From assembly GCF_000717595.1 (NCBI RefSeq), contig NZ_JNZO01000011.1, forward strand, positions 124,001 to 188,000: a DNA stretch of 64,000 nucleotides, read 5' to 3'. Below are positions 59,573 through 64,000 of the stretch, piece by piece (position 1 is the first letter of the stretch; each line of letters begins with the position of its first letter). This stretch comes from Streptomyces flavochromogenes (GTDB taxonomy: Bacteria; Actinomycetota; Actinomycetes; Streptomycetales; Streptomycetaceae). The notes beneath the pieces are model-generated. The model searched no databases. It was not told where the DNA came from and worked only from the letters and a program-made list of their open reading frames with translations. The position numbers were made by a program, and so were the translations under genes.

Positions 59573-61711
59573 GTGTCGTCTCTCGCGCTCTACCGCCGCT
59601 ATCGCCCCGAGTCCTTCGCCGAGGTCATCGGGCAGGAGCATGTCACCGACCCGTTGCAGCAGGCCCTGCGGAACAACCGGGTCAATCACGCGTACCTGTT
59701 CAGCGGGCCCCGCGGCTGTGGCAAGACGACCAGTGCGCGCATTCTCGCGCGGTGTCTGAACTGCGAGCAGGGGCCGACGCCCACGCCCTGCGGCGAGTGC
59801 CAGTCCTGCCGTGACCTCGCGCGGAACGGGCCGGGGTCGATCGACGTCATCGAGATCGACGCCGCCTCGCACGGTGGTGTGGACGATGCCCGTGACCTGC
59901 GCGAGAAGGCCTTCTTCGGGCCCGCGTCGAGCCGGTACAAGATCTACATCATCGACGAGGCCCACATGGTCACCCCGGCGGGCTTCAACGCCCTGCTGAA
60001 GGTGGTCGAGGAGCCGCCGGAGCACCTCAAGTTCATCTTCGCCACGACCGAGCCCGAGAAGGTGATCGGGACGATCCGGTCCCGGACCCACCACTACCCC
60101 TTCCGGCTCGTCCCGCCCGGCACCCTGCGGGAGTACCTGCGCGACGTCTGCGGGCGCGAGGGCATCCCCGTCGAGGACGGCGTGCTGCCGCTCGTCGTGC
60201 GCGCGGGCGCCGGTTCCGTGCGTGACTCGATGTCCGTCATGGACCAGCTCCTCGCCGGAGCCGCCGACGACGGTGTGACGTACACCATGGCCACCTCCCT
60301 CCTCGGCTACACGGACGGCTCGCTGCTCGACGCGGTCGTGGAGGCCTTCGCCGCCGGTGACGGCGCCGCCGCGTTCGAGGTCGTCGACACGGTCATCGAG
60401 GGCGGCAACGACCCGCGCCGCTTCGTCGCCGACCTCCTGGAGCGGCTGCGCGACCTGGTGATCCTGGCCGCCGTGCCCGACGCCGCCGACAAGGGGCTCA
60501 TCGACGCCCCGGCCGATGTGATCGAGCGCATGCAGGCGCAGGCGTCCGTGTTCGGTGCCGCCGAGCTCAGCCGGGCCGCCGACCTGGTCAACACCGGTCT
60601 GACCGAGATGCGGGGCGCCACCTCGCCCCGGCTCCAGCTGGAGCTGATCTGCGCGCGTGTGCTGCTGCCCGCCGCCTTCGACGACGAGCGCTCCGTGCAG
60701 GCGCGCCTCGACCGGCTGGAGCGTGGTGCGGCCACCGGGCCCGCGCCCGTCTTCACGCCCGGGGCGGCCGCGCCCGCCATGGGGTACGTCCCCGGGCCCG
60801 ACGCGCACACGCCGATGGCCCCGCCCCCACCGGCCCCCGCCCCGGCGCCCATGCCCGTACAGGCTCCGCCGCAGGCCGCACCGGCACCGGTGGCCGCACC
60901 CGAGCCGGTGCAGGCACAGCCCTCCGCACCCCGCCCCGGTGCGTGGCCCGGGGCCGCCACCCCAGGCGGCGGCGCCCCCGGCGCCTGGCCCGGTGCTTCC
61001 GTGCCCGCCTCGCCGGCGCCGGCCGCTCCCGCTCCCGTCCACGCACAGCCCGCGCCGCAGGCCTCCGAGCCGGCTCCCGCCGCCTCGGGCGGCGGCGGTG
61101 ACACCGCCCAGGTGCGCAACCTCTGGCCGCAGATCCTCGACGCCGTGAAGAACCGGCGCCGCTTCACCTGGATCCTGCTCAGCCAGAACGCGCAGATCGC
61201 GGGCTTCGACGGCACGACCCTCCAGCTCGGCTTCCTCAACGCCGGAGCCCGCGACAACTTCGCGAGCAGCGGCAGCGAGGACGTCCTGAAGCAGGCTCTC
61301 GCCGAGCAGTTCAACGTGAACTGGAAGATCGAGGCGATCATCGACCCCTCGGGCGGCGCCTCGCCGCCGCCCGCCGCGACCGGCTTCGGCGGATCGGGCG
61401 GAACGGGAGGCTTCAGCCGCCCGCAGGCACCCGCCCCCGCGCCGTCCTTCCAGCAGGGGCCGGCGCCAGCCCCCGTACAGCCGCAGACGCACTCCGCACC
61501 CGCGTCCGCTCCCGCGCCCTCCTCCTTCCAGCAGGCCGCGCCGCCCGCCCCCGCGCCCGCGTACACGCCGCCCGCGCCGCAGCCCGTGGCGCCCGAGGAC
61601 GACGTGCCGGAGGAGGACGATCCGGACCTCGTCGACTCCGCGCTCTCCGGGCACGACCTGATCGTGCGCGAGCTCGGAGCCACGGTTGTGGAGGAATACA
61701 CGAACGAGTAG
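59573..61711 (+). CDS. dnaX: DNA polymerase III subunit gamma/tau
   Basis: A 712-residue clamp-loader ATPase. It starts [20 protein letters not shown] (GTG 59573). Walker A is [20 protein letters not shown], the zinc module [19 protein letters not shown], Walker [21 protein letters not shown] and sensor region [20 protein letters not shown]. Domain III ends near residue 400, followed by a long Pro/Ala-rich linker, a tau-type region ([20 protein letters not shown]) and an acidic tail ending TVVEEYTNE. No slippery frameshift site was noticed, so gamma may not be made. Upstream is ffs, downstream purD. Confidence 0.96.
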   Translation: MSSLALYRRYRPESFAEVIGQEHVTDPLQQALRNNRVNHAYLFSGPRGCGKTTSARILARCLNCEQGPTPTPCGECQSCRDLARNGPGSIDVIEIDAASHGGVDDARDLREKAFFGPASSRYKIYIIDEAHMVTPAGFNALLKVVEEPPEHLKFIFATTEPEKVIGTIRSRTHHYPFRLVPPGTLREYLRDVCGREGIPVEDGVLPLVVRAGAGSVRDSMSVMDQLLAGAADDGVTYTMATSLLGYTDGSLLDAVVEAFAAGDGAAAFEVVDTVIEGGNDPRRFVADLLERLRDLVILAAVPDAADKGLIDAPADVIERMQAQASVFGAAELSRAADLVNTGLTEMRGATSPRLQLELICARVLLPAAFDDERSVQARLDRLERGAATGPAPVFTPGAAAPAMGYVPGPDAHTPMAPPPPAPAPAPMPVQAPPQAAPAPVAAPEPVQAQPSAPRPGAWPGAATPGGGAPGAWPGASVPASPAPAAPAPVHAQPAPQASEPAPAASGGGGDTAQVRNLWPQILDAVKNRRRFTWILLSQNAQIAGFDGTTLQLGFLNAGARDNFASSGSEDVLKQALAEQFNVNWKIEAIIDPSGGASPPPAATGFGGSGGTGGFSRPQAPAPAPSFQQGPAPAPVQPQTHSAPASAPAPSSFQQAAPPAPAPAYTPPAPQPVAPEDDVPEEDDPDLVDSALSGHDLIVRELGATVVEEYTNE

Positions 61712-61772
61712 GGGCGTCTCGTTCAGTGGCCCGCACAAGGGGCATCCCGGTCGTCGGGCTACTCTGAGCGGC

Positions 61773-63023
61773 GTGAAGGTCCTCGTCATCGGCGGCGGCG
61801 CCCGCGAACACGCCCTGTGCCGCTCTCTCTCCCTCGATCCCGACGTCACCGCTCTGCACTGCGCGCCCGGCAACGCCGGAATCGCTGAGGTCGCCGAGCT
61901 GCACCCCGTCGACCAGCTGGACGGCGACGCCGTCGCGCGCCTCGCCACCGAGCTCGGCGCCGGCCTGGTCGTCGTCGGCCCGGAGGCTCCGCTCGTCGCC
62001 GGTGTCGCCGACGCCGTCCGCGCGGCCGGCATCCCCGTCTTCGGCCCGTCGCGAGAAGCGGCGGAGCTGGAGGGCTCCAAGGCGTTCGCCAAGGACGTCA
62101 TGGCAGGCGCCGGGGTGCCCACCGCCCGCAGCTACGTCTGCACGACTCCCGAGGAGGTCGACGAGGCGCTCGACGCCTTCGGCGCTCCGTACGTCGTGAA
62201 GGACGACGGCCTCGCCGCAGGCAAGGGCGTCGTCGTCACCGACGACCTCGCGCAGGCACGGGCCCACGCGCTCGCGTGCGACCGGGTGGTCATCGAGGAG
62301 TTCCTCGACGGCCCCGAGGTCTCCCTCTTCGCCATCACCGACGGCACCACCGTCCTCCCGCTCCAGCCCGCGCAGGACTTCAAGCGCGCGCTCGACGACG
62401 ACGAGGGCCCGAACACCGGCGGCATGGGCGCATACTCGCCGCTGCCCTGGGCGGACCCGAAGCTGGTCGAGGAGGTCCTCGCGACCGTCCTTCAGCCGAC
62501 GGTCGACGAGCTGCGCCGCCGCGGCACGCCGTTCTCCGGCCTGCTGTACGCGGGTCTGGCGATCACCGGCCGCGGCGTCCGGGTCATCGAGTTCAACGCC
62601 CGTTTCGGCGACCCCGAGACCCAGGTCGTCCTGGCCCGGCTCCGCACCCCGCTGGCCGGCGTCCTGCTGAACGCCGCCAACGGCACCCTGGAGGACCAGG
62701 CGCCGCTGAGCTGGAGCGACGACGCCGCGGTCACCGTGGTCGTCGCCTCGCACAACTACCCGGAGACCCCGCGTACGGGCGACCCGATCGAGGGCCTCGA
62801 CGAGGTCGCCGAGCAGGACGCCCCGCTCGCGTACGTCCTGCACGCCGGGACGAAGCGGGACGGCGACGCGATCGTCAGCGCGGGCGGCCGCGTCCTTTCG
62901 GTCACCGCGACCGGAACGGACCTGGCTCAGGCCCGCGAGCGTGCCTACGCGGCGGTCGGCCGCATCCGCCTTGACGGCTCGCAGTACCGCACGGACATCG
63001 CGCGGAAGGCCGCCGAGGCCTGA
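61773..63023 (+). CDS. purD: Phosphoribosylamine-glycine ligase
   Basis: A 416-residue ATP-grasp enzyme, second step of purine synthesis (phosphoribosylamine + glycine + ATP). N-terminal [20 protein letters not shown], then [35 protein letters not shown], the ATP-grasp block [31 protein letters not shown] and [21 protein letters not shown] 61773 fixes the N-terminus; a longer reading from 61686 is not homologous. Confidence 0.96.
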   Translation: MKVLVIGGGAREHALCRSLSLDPDVTALHCAPGNAGIAEVAELHPVDQLDGDAVARLATELGAGLVVVGPEAPLVAGVADAVRAAGIPVFGPSREAAELEGSKAFAKDVMAGAGVPTARSYVCTTPEEVDEALDAFGAPYVVKDDGLAAGKGVVVTDDLAQARAHALACDRVVIEEFLDGPEVSLFAITDGTTVLPLQPAQDFKRALDDDEGPNTGGMGAYSPLPWADPKLVEEVLATVLQPTVDELRRRGTPFSGLLYAGLAITGRGVRVIEFNARFGDPETQVVLARLRTPLAGVLLNAANGTLEDQAPLSWSDDAAVTVVVASHNYPETPRTGDPIEGLDEVAEQDAPLAYVLHAGTKRDGDAIVSAGGRVLSVTATGTDLAQARERAYAAVGRIRLDGSQYRTDIARKAAEA

Positions 63024-63033
63024 CAGGGCCGCC

Positions 63034-63079
63034 GATTTCTCGCGCGGCCGTGCGGTGGATCGTACGGTCGCGCGAAATC
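63034..63079 (+). terminator. Hairpin after purD
   Basis: GATTTCTCGCGCG (63034-63046) pairs with CGCGCGAAATC (63069-63079) with a small bulge, 10 bp past the purD stop. The remaining sequence to 63274 shows no gene. Confidence 0.6.
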
Positions 63080-63274
63080 CATCACCTTTGCCCAAAGCCA
63101 TACCTTCGAGTGACGGCTGGGCCATCCGGATGACGTCTGCCGAAGCCCCAACTAGGGTGCGGCGAAGGCGTTCCGGCACTTGGCCCACCGGCATTGCGAT
63201 GTCGGTGGCGGGTGCCACAGTGGGGGAGTGAGCAACACCGCCACAGGCAGTCCCGACGTGGGCAGGAGGGGGTG

Positions 63275-64000
63275 ATGTACGGCGTGTCCGGTACCGGTTC
63301 CGTTGTCGGCGAGGAGTGGGGAGCGCGCGCCGCGCGCTCCCGGGCCCTCGCCGTCCTCCGGGTCCGCGGCAGGGCGCTGGGCCTCGCGGTCCTGCCCGCC
63401 GCCGTGGCCGTCGTCCTCTACGCGGGCGGGGTCACCGGCCACTTCACCGGCTCCGGCTGGGACGCGGCCCGCTGGGCGGTGACCGTCCTGGCGGTCCTCG
63501 TCCTCCTCGCCTCCACCGCCGTCGCCCTCGTCGTCGCCCGGGCACGTCCGGCCGCCACACCGACGGTGGAGCTCGCCGAGACCGCCGCCCCCGACCTCTA
63601 CCGGCTCGTCCGGGACCTGGCCGACCGGCTCGACGTCCCGGCGCCCGCCGCGATAGCCCTGACCCCGGACTGCGACAGCTGGCTGGAGGACCGCACCCAC
63701 CGGGCCCACCGCGCGCTGCGCACCTCGGGCGGCGAGGGGGAGGGCGACGGCGCCCCCGTCCTCGTCATAGGTTCGCCCTTCCTGTGGTGGATGCGCGTCG
63801 GCGAGCTGCGGGCGGTCCTCGCCCCGGTCGTCGCCGGTACGGGCCCCGCCTCACAGCCCGACATAGCCGCGGCCCGCCGCTTCGTCCGGGGCCTGGACGC
63901 CGCCGTGGCCGTGCCCGGGACCCCCGGTCTCGACCCGGTCCGCCGACTCGGCGCGGGCGCCGTCGGGCAGGTTGCCCGCGTCCTCCTCCGCGCCTGCCGC
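63275..64000 (+). CDS. Membrane protein with degenerate M48-like domain (3' end outside window)
   Basis: The open frame continues past the right edge (242 codons visible). It starts MYGVSGTGSVVGEEWGARAA; AGGAGGGGG lies just upstream. Two membrane segments (GLAVLPAAVAVVLYAGGV and WAVTVLAVLVLLASTAVALV) are followed by APDLYRLVRDLADRLDVPAP and VGELRAVLAPVVAGTG. The latter block aligns with the M48 peptidase pattern ELRAVLAHELAH, but the His-Glu and second His are replaced (APVVAG), so zinc catalysis is unlikely in the visible part. Probably a catalytically inactive M48-like membrane protein. Confidence 0.7.
   Translation, partial: MYGVSGTGSVVGEEWGARAARSRALAVLRVRGRALGLAVLPAAVAVVLYAGGVTGHFTGSGWDAARWAVTVLAVLVLLASTAVALVVARARPAATPTVELAETAAPDLYRLVRDLADRLDVPAPAAIALTPDCDSWLEDRTHRAHRALRTSGGEGEGDGAPVLVIGSPFLWWMRVGELRAVLAPVVAGTGPASQPDIAAARRFVRGLDAAVAVPGTPGLDPVRRLGAGAVGQVARVLLRACR

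Overview
The window is high-GC actinobacterial DNA, almost certainly from a Streptomyces chromosome. Third codon positions are strongly G/C, GTG starts and 4-bp stop/start overlaps are common, and the housekeeping order (SigF-type sigma factor, tRNA-Ser, tadA, upp, herA-like ATPase, uvrA-like, ffs, dnaX, purD) is that of a Streptomyces core region. No integrase, transposase, CRISPR array or replication origin was seen.

Region 1 (1-1.3 kb) holds the 5' part of a SigF/SigB-type sigma factor and a two-gene unit of a small membrane peptide and a Dabb-domain protein.

Region 2 (1.6-28.5 kb) is a biosynthetic cluster and the main content of the window. It combines a RiPP system with an acyl-chain system. 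The RiPP part is a 30-residue precursor at 9964-10056, with a class III leader motif (VIDLQ) and a C-terminal Ser-x-x-Ser-x-x-Cys, plus a LanKC synthetase and a LanD-type flavoprotein decarboxylase. These are the parts needed to build avionin (decarboxylated labionin). The acyl part is an A-PCP-KS-AT-DH-KR-ACP megasynthase, an amidinotransferase, two KAS III enzymes, a KAS II, two stand-alone ACPs, two degenerate FabD-like acyltransferases, a ketoreductase, an acyl-CoA oxidase-like flavoprotein, two thioesterases and a phosphopantetheinyl transferase. Two GNAT proteins are candidates for joining acyl chain and peptide. The whole reads as a lipolanthine cluster (the microvionin/goadvionin class), predicted to make a guanidino-acylated, avionin-containing short peptide. 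It has a ParB/StrR-like regulator with a TTA codon and a Gap-family membrane protein as possible exporter. A minus-strand operon (6554 to 1595) carries the type II fatty-acid genes. The plus-strand genes run from 6940 to 28528, and those from 9258 onward look like one long operon behind a canonical promoter at 9161.

Region 3 (28.6-38 kb) is housekeeping: tRNA-Ser(CGA), tadA and its partner, upp, a LytR_C protein, a HerA-like ATPase, a secreted M28 aminopeptidase, an HhH-GPD protein, prolyl aminopeptidase and a small hydrolase.

Region 4 (38-58.8 kb) is accessory and regulatory: a UvrA-like ABC protein with a divergent TetR regulator, a TetR/WrbA pair with two operators, a CstR-like repressor beside an MFS remnant, a junction at about 47.69 kb where two genes are both cut, a MacB-type ABC exporter pair with lower GC, and several small secreted or enzyme genes.

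Region 5 (58.8-64 kb) returns to core genes: tRNA-Ser(GGA), the SRP RNA gene ffs, dnaX, purD and the 5' end of a membrane protein with a degenerate M48-like domain.
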